A DNA stretch of 64,000 bases, taken from an uncultured bacterium. GTDB taxonomy: Bacteria > Bacteroidota > Rhodothermia > Rhodothermales > Rubricoccaceae. The stretch covers positions 744,001-808,000 of the forward strand of contig CANLSR010000001.1 in assembly GCA_947493945.1 (NCBI GenBank), read 5' to 3'. This document shows, in pieces, positions 42,567-51,729 of the stretch; the first letter of the stretch is position 1; each line of letters opens with the position of its first letter. The position numbers and the translations under genes were made by a program. A model generated the notes under the pieces. It saw nothing but the letters and a program-made list of their open reading frames with translations, did not search any database and was not told the DNA's origin.

Positions 42567-43081
42567 TGGACCTTGTCACCGCCGCCACCGCTTTCGCCGT
42601 GCTGACGCTCGTCGCGTCGGTCGTGCTCGGGTGGGTCGCCGACCTCAAGCGCTCCGGCGGCGCCGCCTCGGCGCGCGAGAGCCGGGCGGCGTCGGAGCGC
42701 GACGGCCGGCCGGCGTTCTACACCTCGCGCGAGGACCGCGCCCAGGCCATGCGCGACCGGATCCGCAGGGAGCGCCGACGCCGCGAGCGCGCCCGGACCG
42801 CCGCCGGCGTCGGCGGGGCGTGGACGCCGCCGCCCCGCCCCGACCGCGCGCCGGCGCCGCTGGCGGAGGCGCCCGACGCCGCCCACCGGGCCACGCTCGG
42901 CCTGGGCCCAGGACCCGTCACGGCGGACGCGCTCCGCCGCCACTACCGCCAGCAGGTGGCGGCCTACCACCCCGACCGCGTGGCCGGGCTGGGCCCCAAG
43001 CTCCAGCGGCTGGCCGAGGAGGAGACCAAGTCCATCAACCAGGCCTACGCCTACTTTAAGGCTCGGCTGACGAGCGAGTAA
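42566..43081 (+). CDS. Membrane-anchored J-domain protein
   Basis: 171 residues: an N-terminal membrane helix (about 5-25, ATAFAVLTLVASVVLGWVAD), a charged basic linker (RDRIRRERRRRERARTAAG) and a C-terminal J domain (about 117-168) with the HPD signature in QVAAYHPDRVAGLGPKLQ, then KSINQAYAYFKARL. Such proteins recruit DnaK to the membrane. The J domain is at the C-terminus as in DjlA-like or TerB-linked proteins. It is coupled to tdk by one-base overlap, with no obvious functional link. Confidence 0.88.
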   Translation: MDLVTAATAFAVLTLVASVVLGWVADLKRSGGAASARESRAASERDGRPAFYTSREDRAQAMRDRIRRERRRRERARTAAGVGGAWTPPPRPDRAPAPLAEAPDAAHRATLGLGPGPVTADALRRHYRQQVAAYHPDRVAGLGPKLQRLAEEETKSINQAYAYFKARLTSE

Positions 43082-43173
43082 CCGCTCCCCCGAGATCGAC
43101 CGCGGCGGCCCGCCCGCGGCGGCAGTCCGCCGATTTTGCACAGTCCGTGCGCCGAGAGGTCACGGGGAGGCCC

Positions 43174-43180
43174 TAACTTT
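43174..43180 (+). promoter_or_regulatory. Putative -7 element (TAACTTT) for ahcY
   Basis: TAACTTT, an almost exact fit to TAnnTTTG, 39 nt before the ahcY start. The leader between them has no recognisable SAH or SAM riboswitch. Confidence 0.4.
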
Positions 43181-43219
43181 CAGCCTCCCTTGAAATCACG
43201 CCGCGCCGCCGGACACGCT

Positions 43220-44515
43220 ATGGACCACAAAGAAGGACAGTACAAAGTCGCCGACCTCTCGCTCGCCGACGAAGGGCGGATGCGGATCGAGTGGGCCGAG
43301 AGCCGGATGCCGGTGCTGATGAGGCTCCGCGAGGAGTACAGCCAGTCGCAGCCGTTCAAGGGCTACAAGATCACCGGCTGCCTGCACGTGACCAAGGAGA
43401 CGGCGGTCCTGATCGAGACGCTCAAGGCGTGCGGCGCCGAGGTCTCGTGGAGCGGCTGCAACCCGCTCTCGACCAACGACTCGGTCTCGGCCGCGCTCGC
43501 GCTCGGCCCCAAGGGCGACGGCGACGGCGTCGAGATCTACGCCTGGTACGGCCAGGACACCGAGGCCTTCTACTGGTGCATCGACCGGACCATCGACAAG
43601 ACGCCCGACACGACGCTGGACGACGGGGCCGACCTCATCTTCCGCGTCCACAGCGCGTTCCCCGAGAAGCTGGCCGACATCATCGGCGGATCGGAGGAGA
43701 CCACGACCGGCGTCCACCGCCTCCGCGCGATGGCCGACGACGGCAAGCTGGGCTACCCGGTCTACGCCGTCAACGACGCCGAGACCAAGTGGGACTTCGA
43801 CAACGTCTACGGCACGGGCCAGAGCACGCTCGACGGCATCCTGCGCGCCTCGTCGGTCCTGATCGCCGGCAAAAACTTCGTCGTCGCCGGCTACGGCCAC
43901 TGCGGCCGCGGCGTCGCGATGCGGGCCAAGGGCATGGGCGCCAACGTCATTGTCACCGAGGTCAAGCCGACCGCCGCCCTCAAGGCGACGCTGGACGGCA
44001 TGCGCGTGATGACGATGGAGGAGGCGGCCAAGGTGGGCGACATCTTCGTGACCGCGACGGGCATGAAGGACATCATCCGCGGCGAGCACTTCGTGTCGAT
44101 GAAGGAGGGCGCCATCGTGTGCAACACGGGCCACTACGACGTCGAGCTGAACCTGGGCGAGCTGGCCGAGGTGTCCCAGGACACGCGGATGATCCGTGAG
44201 GACAACCGCGAGTACACGATGGACAACGGCAAAAAGGTCTACGTCCTGGCCGATGGCCGCCTGGTCAACCTGGCCGCCGCCGAGGGCCACCCGTCCGAGG
44301 TGATGGACATGAGCTTCGCCAACCAGTTCCAGGCCCACCTGGCGCTGATCCAGGCCAAGGAGGCCGGCGAGGACATGCCGAACACGGTCCTCGACCTGCC
44401 CGAGGAGCTCGACCAGCAGATCGCCCGCGTCAAGCTGGAGACGATGGGCATGGAGATCGACGCCCTGACCGACGACCAGGTGACCTACGCGACGGACTAC
44501 TCCGCCGGCACCTGA
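43220..44515 (+). CDS. ahcY: S-adenosylhomocysteine hydrolase
   Basis: 431 residues from the ATG at 43220. Substrate domain: [37 protein letters not shown]-binding domain: [21 protein letters not shown]-terminal hinge and tail: [20 protein letters not shown] and ATDYSAGT (short form of the usual xxxYRY end). It splits SAH into adenosine and homocysteine, keeping methylation running and feeding homocysteine to sulfur metabolism. The gene contains none of the GCTGGCGG words common elsewhere in the window. Confidence 0.98.
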   Translation: MDHKEGQYKVADLSLADEGRMRIEWAESRMPVLMRLREEYSQSQPFKGYKITGCLHVTKETAVLIETLKACGAEVSWSGCNPLSTNDSVSAALALGPKGDGDGVEIYAWYGQDTEAFYWCIDRTIDKTPDTTLDDGADLIFRVHSAFPEKLADIIGGSEETTTGVHRLRAMADDGKLGYPVYAVNDAETKWDFDNVYGTGQSTLDGILRASSVLIAGKNFVVAGYGHCGRGVAMRAKGMGANVIVTEVKPTAALKATLDGMRVMTMEEAAKVGDIFVTATGMKDIIRGEHFVSMKEGAIVCNTGHYDVELNLGELAEVSQDTRMIREDNREYTMDNGKKVYVLADGRLVNLAAAEGHPSEVMDMSFANQFQAHLALIQAKEAGEDMPNTVLDLPEELDQQIARVKLETMGMEIDALTDDQVTYATDYSAGT

Positions 44516-44526
44516 TCACACCGACC

Positions 44527-44562
44527 CGCTGGCGGTCGCTCTCGCCGAGCGTGACCGCCAGC
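44527..44562 (+). repeat. GCTGGCGG inverted pair after ahcY
   Basis: CGCTGGCGG (44527-44535) and CCGCCAGC (44555-44562) with a 19-nt interior that itself pairs (TCGCTC with GAGCG). It starts 12 nt after the ahcY stop; probable terminator. Confidence 0.7.
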
Positions 44563-44671
44563 CCCCGACCGGGGTCCGCTACCGCCATAGCGTCCCGGAT
44601 AGCGCGCCCGTTCCCGTTTCTCGCGGGGCGGGCGCGCGCCTGTTTGGGCCCCGGCGTCTCGCTCTCGCGCA

Positions 44672-44710
44672 GGCGCCGGGCGGAGGCGCCGGGCGGAGGC
44701 GCCGGGCGGA
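44672..44710. repeat. Three tandem copies of GGCGCCGGGCGGA
   Basis: A 13-bp unit repeated three times without mismatch in the leader of cysE, followed by a partial fourth (GGCCGGG). Copy number may vary by slippage. Confidence 0.85.
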
Positions 44711-44798
44711 GGCCGGGCCCCGCCGGCGCGGCCCGCCAGCGGGCGCCGGAGAACCTTTCGCGGCGCGGCGGCTTGGACCGACCCTTCCCAAAGCTGCC

Positions 44799-45623
44799 GT
44801 GCCCGAGCCCTCCCCCTTCGTCGCCGACGTGCAAGCCGCGCGGCGCGCCTACCGCCGCCCGGCCGGGCTCCGCGCCCAGGCCGACGCGGCCGTCGAGGCC
44901 GCCCTCGCCCTGCTCTTCCCCGAGTTCGCCGCCGGCCGCGACGCCGCGGCGGCCCAAGCCGACGCCCGCCGGTTCCTCGACTTGATGGCGGGCCTGCTCT
45001 GCTGCGCCGCGCCCGACCGCGCCGACGACTTGGCGAGGCAGTCGCTGACCGGGCTGGCCGCCCTGCGCGACGCGCTGCTCCTGGATGCCCAGGCCACGTA
45101 CGACGGCGACCCGGCCGCCGAGTCGGTCGAGGAGGTGATCCTGGCCTACCCCGGCTTCTACGCCACGGCGGTCTACCGGCTGGCGCACGCGCTCTGGCGC
45201 GAGTCCGTGCCGCTCGTGCCGCGCCTGCTCGCCGGGCACGCCCACCGCGAGACGGGCGTCGACATCCACCCCGGCGCCCAGATCGGGCGCCAGTTCGCCA
45301 TCGACCACGGGACGGGCGTCGTGATCGGCGAGACGGCCGTCGTGGGCGACCGCGTGCGCGTGTTCCAGGGCGTTACGCTGGGCGCGCTCTTTGTCGAGAA
45401 AGACCTCGCGCAGACCAAGCGTCACCCGACGGTCGAGGACGACGTGGTGCTCTACGCCAACGCCATCGTGCTGGGCGGCGAGACCACGGTCGGCGCCGGG
45501 AGCACCATCGGCGGCAACGTCTGGCTCACGCGCTCGGTCCCGCCCGGCTCCGTCGTCACGCACGTGGCCCAGATCCGGACCCAGGACGGCAAGACCGCCC
45601 CCCTCATCGAATACCACATCTAG
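44799..45623 (+). CDS. cysE: Serine O-acetyltransferase
   Basis: 274 residues from the GTG at 44799. N-terminal helical domain (about 1-130) and a left-handed beta-helix with hexapeptide repeats: [40 protein letters not shown] and [20 protein letters not shown]. The catalytic His of the DHGTG loop is present. The last residues IEYHI end with Ile, the residue that inserts in the active site of CysK to form cysteine synthase complex. It is 2 nt ahead of cysK. The length and long N-terminus resemble EpsC/plant-like forms. Confidence 0.95.
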   Translation: MPEPSPFVADVQAARRAYRRPAGLRAQADAAVEAALALLFPEFAAGRDAAAAQADARRFLDLMAGLLCCAAPDRADDLARQSLTGLAALRDALLLDAQATYDGDPAAESVEEVILAYPGFYATAVYRLAHALWRESVPLVPRLLAGHAHRETGVDIHPGAQIGRQFAIDHGTGVVIGETAVVGDRVRVFQGVTLGALFVEKDLAQTKRHPTVEDDVVLYANAIVLGGETTVGAGSTIGGNVWLTRSVPPGSVVTHVAQIRTQDGKTAPLIEYHI

Positions 45624-45625
45624 CC

Positions 45626-46573
45626 ATGCCCGTCCCCAGCGTTCTCGACACCATCGGCGGCACGCCGCACGTCAAGGTCAACCGCCTCTACGGCCCCGAC
45701 GCCAACGTCTGGATCAAGCTGGAGCGCGCCAACCCGGGCGGCTCCATCAAGGACCGGATCGCGCTGTCGATGATCGAGGCGGCCGAACAGAGCGGCGAGC
45801 TGGAGCCCGGCGGGACCATCGTCGAGCCCACGTCGGGCAACACCGGCGTCGGCATCGCGATGGTGGGCGCGGTCAAGGGCTACCGCGTGATCCTGGCCAT
45901 GCCGGAGTCGATGTCCGTCGAGCGCCGCAAGCTGATGGCCGCCTACGGCGCCGAGTTCGTGCTCACGCCCGCGAGCGGCGGCATGAAGGGCGCCATCGCC
46001 GGCGCCCAGGAGGTGCTGGACCGGACGCCCGGCGCGGTCATGCTCCAGCAGTTCGAGAACCCGACCAACCCCCAAATCCACCAAGAGACGAGCGCACGCG
46101 AGATCCTGGACGACTTCCCCGACGGTTTGGACGCGTTGATTACGGGCGTCGGGACGGGCGGCCACATCACGGGTATCGCCCGGGTGCTGCGCCGCGAGAT
46201 GCCCGACTGCCAGATCTGGGCCGTCGAGCCCCAGGAGTCGCCGGTGATCTCGGGCGGCGAGCCCGGCCCGCACCCGGTCCAGGGCATCGGCGCCGGCTTC
46301 ATCCCCGAGAACCTCGACACCGACCTGATCGACGGCGCGGTCCAGGTGTCGGGCGACGACGCACGGGCGTGGGCTCGGCGCGCGGCGCGCGAGGAGGGGC
46401 TGCTGGTCGGCATCTCGTCCGGCGCCTCGCTGGCGGCCGTCGCCCAGAAGCTGCCCGACCTCAAGGACGGCGCGCGCGTGCTGACCTACGCCTACGACAC
46501 CGGCGAGCGCTACCTCTCGGTGGGCGGCCTGTTCGACGCGCCCGAGGTCGAGGCGCCCGCGGCCAAGGTGTAG
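45626..46573 (+). CDS. cysK: Cysteine synthase A (O-acetylserine sulfhydrylase)
   Basis: 315 residues. PLP lysine Lys42 in [10 protein letters not shown], asparagine loop [25 protein letters not shown] phosphate-binding loop and [11 protein letters not shown]. The substrate-loop region and [11 protein letters not shown] agree with CysK-type OASS. It makes cysteine from O-acetylserine and sulfide. Two-nt spacing to cysE ensures stoichiometric production of the two partners. The C-terminus has a short extra acidic/Ala tail. Confidence 0.97.
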   Translation: MPVPSVLDTIGGTPHVKVNRLYGPDANVWIKLERANPGGSIKDRIALSMIEAAEQSGELEPGGTIVEPTSGNTGVGIAMVGAVKGYRVILAMPESMSVERRKLMAAYGAEFVLTPASGGMKGAIAGAQEVLDRTPGAVMLQQFENPTNPQIHQETSAREILDDFPDGLDALITGVGTGGHITGIARVLRREMPDCQIWAVEPQESPVISGGEPGPHPVQGIGAGFIPENLDTDLIDGAVQVSGDDARAWARRAAREEGLLVGISSGASLAAVAQKLPDLKDGARVLTYAYDTGERYLSVGGLFDAPEVEAPAAKV

Positions 46574-46579
46574 CCCGCC

Positions 46580-46618
46580 CCGCTGGCGGACGCGCTCGCC
46601 GGGACGGACCGCCAGCGG
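46580..46618 (+). repeat. GCTGGCGG inverted pair after cysK
   Basis: CCGCTGGCGG (46580-46589) and CCGCCAGCGG (46609-46618), interior 19 nt, starting 6 nt after the cysK stop; probable terminator of cysE-cysK. Confidence 0.7.
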
Positions 46619-46804
46619 CCGGCGCCGGCGGGCGGGTGGCGCCTCGCGACGGGCGCCCGGCCTCCCTTGCCCCCGTCCCCTCTGGCGTGGCCGCAGAGCG
46701 CGTCGCGTCGGTCCTGGCCGGGGCCGTGGCGACGAGCCCGGCCGGCCCACACCTCTCGACGTCTGCCGAGGCGCTCGCGCGCGCGGCTCCTCGCCGATCA
46801 CTGC

Positions 46805-47671
46805 ATGCCCCCTGAGCGCAACGCCCTGGCCCTGGCCGCCCTCGCGGCGGCGACGTGGTCTCTCGCCGGCGTCTGGGTGCGGTGGCTGCCCGCCGTCCCG
46901 CTGCCCACGCTCGTGGCCGGGCGGATGGCGCTCGCGCTGGTGGCGCTGGCGCCGGTCGTGTGGTGGCGCCGCGGCCAGCTGGGCCGCCCGAGCCCTGCGC
47001 TCGCCGGGCTGGCGGTGCTGATGGGCGCCTACTATGCGGCCTCGGTCGCGTCTTTCCGGCTGGCGCCCGTCGCCGAGGCGACGCTGTTCATCAACTCGTC
47101 GCCGCTGTTCGCGGTGGCGTGGGCTGGGCTCCGCCGCGAGCCGCTGACGCGCCGCCAGCTGGTCGGCACGGCGCTGGCGCTCGCCGGCGTGGCCGTAGTC
47201 ATCGGCCCAGGCCTCTTTTCGGGCGCCGACGCCGACCGCCAGCGGGTCGCGGGCGACGGGCTGGCGCTGCTCGCCGCGGCCGGCATGGCGGCGTACTCGG
47301 TCGCGTTCCAGCGGCTGGGGCCCAGGGCGCCGTCGCCGCTGCTGGCGACGGCGGCCGCGTTCGCGCTGGGCGCCGCCGCGCTAGCGGTGTGGCTCGGCGT
47401 GGCTGGGGCCGAGGCGGGTGCGGGGCTGGACGGCCCTCGGCCCCGGGGCGCGCTCGTCGCGCTAGCCGTGGTCTCGACGGCCGTGCCCACGCTGGCCTAC
47501 AGCACGGCCTCGCGGCGGCTTCCGCCCGTCGTCGTGACCACCACGCGGCTGTTGACCCCGGCGTTCGCGGCCGTCGCGGCGTGGCTGATGCTGGGCGAGG
47601 TGCCGTCGGCGTGGCTCGTGCCGGGTGGGGCGCTGGTCGTCGGCGGCCTGGCGGTGTCGCTGCGCCGCTGA
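46805..47671 (+). CDS. EamA/DMT-superfamily transporter
   Basis: 288 residues from the ATG at 46805 with ten predicted membrane helices in two EamA repeats (about 8-140 and 155-285): [40 protein letters not shown] and [23 protein letters not shown] proteins export amino acids, metabolites or drugs. Its location behind cysE-cysK suggests cysteine or a related compound as possible substrate, as for the cysteine exporter EamA of E. coli, but sequence does not show specificity. Confidence 0.9.
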   Translation: MPPERNALALAALAAATWSLAGVWVRWLPAVPLPTLVAGRMALALVALAPVVWWRRGQLGRPSPALAGLAVLMGAYYAASVASFRLAPVAEATLFINSSPLFAVAWAGLRREPLTRRQLVGTALALAGVAVVIGPGLFSGADADRQRVAGDGLALLAAAGMAAYSVAFQRLGPRAPSPLLATAAAFALGAAALAVWLGVAGAEAGAGLDGPRPRGALVALAVVSTAVPTLAYSTASRRLPPVVVTTTRLLTPAFAAVAAWLMLGEVPSAWLVPGGALVVGGLAVSLRR

Positions 47672-47714
47672 CCGCTCGGCCGGGCGCGTCCGCCAGCGTG
47701 CCGCGAGGTGCGGG

Positions 47715-47720
47715 TAGATT
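47715..47720 (+). promoter_or_regulatory. Putative -7 element (TAGATT) for yebC
   Basis: TAGATT ends 25 nt before the ATG at 47746. Confidence 0.35.
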
Positions 47721-47745
47721 CCGGCCTCACCTCTCCAGAGAACGC

Positions 47746-48471
47746 ATGGGACGGATGTTCGAGAAGCGCAAGCACACCATGTTCGCGCGCTACGACCGCA
47801 TGGCGAAGCAGTTCGCCCGCATCGGCAAGGACATCGTGATCGCGGTCAAGGCCGGTGGGCCGGACCCGGACATGAACCCCCAGCTTCGGCGCGTGATGCA
47901 GAACGCCAAGGGCGTCAACATGCCCAAGGACAAGGTGGACGCCGCCGTCAAGCGGGCGATGGGCAAGGACACGGCGAGCTACGACGAGGTGCTCTACGAG
48001 GGCTACGGCCCCCACGGCGTCCCGCTGCTCGTCGCCGCAGCGACCGACAACGTGAACCGAACCGTCGCCAACTTGCGCGCGGTGCTGTCGCGCGGAGGCG
48101 GCAACTTGGGTACGGCGGGCTCGGTCGCGTTCCAGTTTGCCAAGATGGGCTCGTTCTCGCTCGACCCGGCCGACGTGCCGGACCGCGACGAGCTCGAGTT
48201 GGAGCTGATCGACGAAGGGCTGGAGGAACTGGACGAGGGCACCACCGAGGACGGCCGCGACGTGCTCGTGGCCCGGTGCGCGTTCTCGGACTTTGGCCAG
48301 ATGCAGCGTGCGCTGGAGACGCGAGGCATCGAGCCGGTCGCCTCCGAGGTCGAGTACGTCCCCTCCACCACGACCGACCTGGGCGACGACCAGGCCGACG
48401 CCGTCCTGGAACTGGTCGCCCGGCTGGAGGCCGACGAGGACGTGCAGCAGGTCTTCCACAACCTCGCCTGA
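47746..48471 (+). CDS. YebC/PmpR-family translation/transcription regulator
   Basis: 241 residues. The start [20 protein letters not shown] is the short form used in Bacteroidota instead of the AGHSKWANI form. [54 protein letters not shown] and VPSTTTDL complete the three-domain YebC fold. The family was annotated as transcriptional regulators and more recently linked to relief of ribosome stalling at proline runs. It is a single-gene unit ending at a shared palindrome with a convergent FKBP gene. Confidence 0.95.
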   Translation: MGRMFEKRKHTMFARYDRMAKQFARIGKDIVIAVKAGGPDPDMNPQLRRVMQNAKGVNMPKDKVDAAVKRAMGKDTASYDEVLYEGYGPHGVPLLVAAATDNVNRTVANLRAVLSRGGGNLGTAGSVAFQFAKMGSFSLDPADVPDRDELELELIDEGLEELDEGTTEDGRDVLVARCAFSDFGQMQRALETRGIEPVASEVEYVPSTTTDLGDDQADAVLELVARLEADEDVQQVFHNLA

Positions 48472-48472
48472 G

Positions 48473-48499
48473 CCACTGGCGGAAGCCGTCCGCCAGCGG
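48473..48499. repeat. Palindromic GCTGGCGG element between convergent genes
   Basis: CCACTGGCGG (one mismatch), spacer AAGCCGT, CCGCCAGCGG. It fills the 34-nt gap between the yebC and FKBP stops. Confidence 0.7.
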
Positions 48500-48505
48500 G
48501 GCGCG

Positions 48506-48847
48506 CTAGCGGATGTCGAGCAGCGTCACCTCGAAGATCAGCGTCGAACCGCCCGGGATTACCACGTTGTCGTCGCGGTCGACTTGGTCTTCGTCGCCGT
48601 ACCCCAACTCCGGCGGGACCGTGAACGTCCGGGTCTCACCGATGGCCATGCCCACGACGCCGTTGCGGAAGCCAGGGATGACGTTGGGCAGAAAAAGCAG
48701 CGCGCGGTCGTTCTGGTCGAACACCGTTCCATCTTCGAGACGCCCCTCGTAGGCCACGATAACGCGGCTTTCGGCCTCGGCAACGCCGGAGGACGAGTCG
48801 CAGGCGGCGAGGGCGAGTAGGACTGCGAAAAGAGAGAGCGTACGCAT
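48506..48847 (-). CDS. FKBP-type peptidyl-prolyl isomerase lipoprotein
   Basis: 113 residues. Lipobox LALAAC (Cys16), then a compact FKBP domain: VIVAYEGRLEDGTVFDQND, VIPGFRNGVVGMAIGETRTF, VPPELGYGDED and STLIFEVTLLDIR. Active-site aromatic and Asp residues are kept (YEG, FDQ, FxNG). It should help fold periplasmic or outer-membrane proteins. A related protein is encoded at 57101-57466. Confidence 0.93.
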   Translation of the reverse strand: MRTLSLFAVLLALAACDSSSGVAEAESRVIVAYEGRLEDGTVFDQNDRALLFLPNVIPGFRNGVVGMAIGETRTFTVPPELGYGDEDQVDRDDNVVIPGGSTLIFEVTLLDIR

Positions 48848-48870
48848 GGGTGCCGGGGAACGGGGGCTCT

Positions 48871-48876
48871 AACCTA
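48871..48876 (-). promoter_or_regulatory. Putative -7 element (TAGGTT) for the FKBP gene
   Basis: Minus-strand TAGGTT ending 23 nt before the ATG at 48847. Confidence 0.4.
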
Positions 48877-48904
48877 GCGCTGCGGGCAGACCGCCGGACG
48901 CTCC

Positions 48905-48931
48905 CCGCTGGCGGAAGCCGTCCGCCAGCGG
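48905..48931. repeat. Palindromic GCTGGCGG element after an SDR gene
   Basis: CCGCTGGCGG, spacer AAGCCGT, CCGCCAGCGG, 7 nt beyond the stop of the minus-strand SDR gene. The spacer is identical to that of the copy at 48473-48499. Confidence 0.75.
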
Positions 48932-48938
48932 CTCAGGG

Positions 48939-49856
48939 TCAGTCCGACAGGAACGAGACGCCGGTCAACTGCTCGCACGCAGACCACAGGCGAGCCCGCG
49001 TCTGGGCGGCCAGCGCGGCCTTGGGCGGGTTGACCTCGACGGGCCGGCCGCGGAAGCCGTGCTTCGGGCCGTAGAAGGCGCCGCCGCGCGCGAGCGGGTC
49101 CGTCCCGGCGCGGAGCTGGGGGAGCGCGCCCTCGGCCTCCGTCATCGCGACGCGGTCCATCGTCAGGCCGTAGAGCGCCTTCTCGATGCCCGAGTCGCTC
49201 TGGTCGGCGCTCGTCGTCTGGAGGTTGGTGTTGGACAGGCCGGGGTGGGCGGCCAGCGACACCGTCGAGGCGCCCGCGTCTTGGAGGCGGCGGTTCATGT
49301 CGAGCCCGAGCATCAGGTCCGCCAGCTTGGACTGGTTGTAGGCCCGCCACCGGCCGTACGTCCGCTGGCCCTGAAGGTCTCCAAAGTGGATCGACCCGCC
49401 CCACGCGGCCATACTCGACAGCCACACCACGCGGCTGCCGTCGGTCGCGAGCAGCCGGTCGAGCAGGCGACCCGCCAGCGCGAAGTGTCCCAACACGTTG
49501 ACGCCGAACTGGGTCTCGAACCCGTCGGCCGTCTCGCTGCGCGGGATCGCCATGACGCCGGCGTTGCAGTAGAGCACGTCGATGCGGTCCGGCGCCCGCT
49601 CGTCGGCAAACTGGCGGACCGAGTCCAAGCTGGCCAGGTCCAGGGTCTCGACGTCGAGGTCGGCGTCGGGGATCTCGCGCACGACCTCGGCGCGGGCGCG
49701 GCGGCCTCGGTCCTCGCTGCGGCACGCCATCACCACACGGGCGCCCTTGCGCGCCAGCTCGCGCGTCGTCTCCAGGCCAAGCCCGCTGTTGGCGCCAGTC
49801 ACGACGGCGGTACGCCCGGTGAGATCGGGAATGTCGGAGGCGGTCCAGGCAGGCAT
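48939..49856 (-). CDS. Short-chain dehydrogenase/reductase (retinol-dehydrogenase-like)
   Basis: 305 residues. Rossmann motif TAVVTGANSGLGLETTRELA, NAG motif LYCNAGVMAIPRS and catalytic YNQSK (about residue 165) are present. Length, LDLASLDSVRQFADE and the C-terminal region resemble the WWOX/RDH-like SDR group active on lipophilic alcohols or ketones. Substrate unknown. It is divergent from another SDR gene; the two are not close paralogues. Confidence 0.92.
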   Translation of the reverse strand: MPAWTASDIPDLTGRTAVVTGANSGLGLETTRELARKGARVVMACRSEDRGRRARAEVVREIPDADLDVETLDLASLDSVRQFADERAPDRIDVLYCNAGVMAIPRSETADGFETQFGVNVLGHFALAGRLLDRLLATDGSRVVWLSSMAAWGGSIHFGDLQGQRTYGRWRAYNQSKLADLMLGLDMNRRLQDAGASTVSLAAHPGLSNTNLQTTSADQSDSGIEKALYGLTMDRVAMTEAEGALPQLRAGTDPLARGGAFYGPKHGFRGRPVEVNPPKAALAAQTRARLWSACEQLTGVSFLSD

Positions 49857-50006
49857 CGGTCGAGGGAAAGGGGCGCCGTGTACGCGCATCGTCCGGCAGG
49901 AATCCACGGCGCCCCGCCCCGCTGGCGGTTTCGGTCGGCGGCTCCGTCCCCGACCGGGGATCAGCGGGTGGCGAAGGGCGTCCGAGTCGGCCACGCCCCG
50001 AGTCTC

Positions 50007-50816
50007 GTGCCCGATCCCATCCGCTCCGGCGATGTCGTCCTGATCACCGGCGCCTCGGCGGGCATCGGCCGGGCGCTGGCGCTCCAGCTAGCCGCGCGCG
50101 GCTGCCGCCTGGCCCTCGCCGCGCGCGGCGCCGACAAGCTGGAACGCGTCGCCCAAGCCTGCCGCCAGCGGGGCGGCCAGGCGCTAGCGGTCCCCACCGA
50201 CGTAGCCGTCGAGGCCGAGTGCCGCGCGTTCGTGGACGCGGCCGTCGAAGAGTGGGGCCGCGTCGACGTGCTGGTCAACAACGCGGGCATCTCGATGTGG
50301 GCGCGGTTCGACGAGCTGGAGGATCTGGAGTCGATCCGCCGGATCATGGACGTCAACTACTTCGGCGCCGTCGCCTGCACGCACGCCGCGCTCCCTTATC
50401 TGAAGCGGACGCGCGGGCGGATCGTCAACGTGGCCAGCCTGACCGGGAAAACCGGCGTCCCTACGCGGACCGGCTACGCGGCGTCGAAGCACGCGATGGC
50501 CGGCTTTTTCGACTCGCTCCGCATCGAACTGGCCGACGACCGCGTGAGCGTCACGACCGTCTACCCCGGCTTCGTGGCAACGGGCGTCCGCCGCCACGCC
50601 TTCGGGCCGGACGGCCAGCCGCTGGGCGAGAGCCCCGTCGACGAGGCCGCCGTGATGACGGCCGACGAGTGCGCCCGCCTGACCCTGGAGGCCGCCGACG
50701 ACCGACGGCGCGAACTCGTGATGACCGCGCGCGGCAAGCTCGGTGTGTGGGCCAAGCTGGTCGCGCCCGGCTTGGTGGACCGGCTGGCGCGGCGCGCCAT
50801 CGAGGCCGGCCGCTAA
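50007..50816 (+). CDS. Classical short-chain dehydrogenase/reductase
   Basis: 269 residues from the GTG at 50007 (VPDPIRSGDVVLITGASAGI). Cofactor motif TGASAGIGRALAL, LVNNAGISMWARF, the Ser of NVASLTGKTG and the YAASK catalytic pair are all present. The hydrophobic C-terminus (KLVAPGLVDRLARRAIEAGR) resembles DHRS7-like enzymes. Reductase of unknown substrate. It is convergent with mobA with a gap of only 6 nt. Confidence 0.92.
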   Translation: MPDPIRSGDVVLITGASAGIGRALALQLAARGCRLALAARGADKLERVAQACRQRGGQALAVPTDVAVEAECRAFVDAAVEEWGRVDVLVNNAGISMWARFDELEDLESIRRIMDVNYFGAVACTHAALPYLKRTRGRIVNVASLTGKTGVPTRTGYAASKHAMAGFFDSLRIELADDRVSVTTVYPGFVATGVRRHAFGPDGQPLGESPVDEAAVMTADECARLTLEAADDRRRELVMTARGKLGVWAKLVAPGLVDRLARRAIEAGR

Positions 50817-50822
50817 GCGCCG

Positions 50823-51377
50823 CTACACGTCGCCGGGCGTGTTGACGTTGTGGAGCGCACCGCCCTCGACCTCGGCCTCGCCCACCGCCAGCCGGTCGAG
50901 CAGGGCGTGGAGCGCCAGCCGGCCCGCTCGGATCTGATCCGCCACGACCGGCGCGACGGTCCGCACGCGCCACAGCGCGCACGTCGGCTGGCGGCGGCCG
51001 TCGGCGGTGGCGACGATGACGTCCAGGCCGTCGGCGTCTCCTGTGAGAAGCGGGCGGAGCGCGGCGGGCGTGAGGCAGGGCAGGTCAACGGCCGCAGACA
51101 GCAGCCACGGCGTCTCAGCGGCGCCCAAACCGGCCGCCAGCCCGGCGAGCGGACCGCCATCGGGCACGGCGTCCAGCACCACGCGCGCGGCGATGGGATA
51201 GGTCCGAGGCTCGGCGCCCGTCGCCACCAGCATCGTGCCGGCGTGGGCCGCCAGCGCGGCGTGGACGAGCGACACGAACGGCAACCCGCCCAGCTCGGCC
51301 AGCGCCTTATCGGTGCCGAACCGAGTGCTGGCACCGCCGGCCAGGATCAGCCCGGTGACGTCGGCGGGGTCATGCAT
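50823..51377 (-). CDS. mobA: Molybdenum cofactor guanylyltransferase
   Basis: 184 residues from the ATG at 51377 (MHDPADVTGLILAGGASTRF); ATGs 21 and 45 nt further upstream would only lengthen the overlap with the preceding gene. Nucleotide-binding LILAGGASTRFGTDKALAEL and the metal motif AAVDLPCLTPAALRPLL are those of MobA, which attaches GMP to molybdopterin. It is the last gene of the fdhA-DUF1641-fdhD-small ORF-mobA operon and provides the cofactor form needed by DMSO-reductase-family FdhA. Confidence 0.92.
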   Translation of the reverse strand: MHDPADVTGLILAGGASTRFGTDKALAELGGLPFVSLVHAALAAHAGTMLVATGAEPRTYPIAARVVLDAVPDGGPLAGLAAGLGAAETPWLLSAAVDLPCLTPAALRPLLTGDADGLDVIVATADGRRQPTCALWRVRTVAPVVADQIRAGRLALHALLDRLAVGEAEVEGGALHNVNTPGDV

Positions 51378-51729
51378 CGGGACGAGGGAACGTGTCATGG
51401 GCGCCGGTCTCGCGGTGGTCACAGGCGTAGTCCTTCTCGACGGCGACCTGGAGCGTCCGCCCGTCGCCGGCGGATTGCTCGCCGTACAGCCCCTCTCGGT
51501 CGTCCTCGGCCCAGACGGCGACGTCGGCGCGCGACACCGCGACCGTCAGCGCCGATCCGTCCAGGCTCGCCGTCGGCTGGCGGATGTCTTCGGCGCGGAG
51601 CATAACCGCCAGCGCGGCGCCGGGGGCGACGTGGGTTGCGCTCTCGACCACGCCCGTTTCGGCCAGTTGGGCGACCTCGGCCTGGCTCAGCCTGAGGCGG
51701 ACGGAGTCGCCGTGCACGCGGAGCTTCAC
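51370..51729 (-). CDS. Small conserved protein in the fdhD-mobA operon, function unknown
   Basis: 119 residues, soluble, predicted beta-rich: LRVHGDSVRLRLSQAEVAQL, SALTVAVSRADVAVWAEDD, and TLQVAVEKDYACDHRETG near the end. It starts within the fdhD stop (ATGA) and ends within mobA (8-nt overlap), so its production is tied to cofactor maturation genes. It may be one of the small Bacteroidota proteins found next to formate dehydrogenase accessory genes (DUF7009-like), but that assignment is from memory. The single Cys (CDH) and the acidic patch are notable. Confidence 0.65.
   Translation of the reverse strand: MKLRVHGDSVRLRLSQAEVAQLAETGVVESATHVAPGAALAVMLRAEDIRQPTASLDGSALTVAVSRADVAVWAEDDREGLYGEQSAGDGRTLQVAVEKDYACDHRETGAHDTFPRPDA

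Noticed and set aside
43082..43219. Possible SAH or SAM riboswitch before ahcY
   Set aside because: No match to the conserved SAH riboswitch core or a convincing pseudoknot could be built; only a promoter-like TAACTTT is supported.
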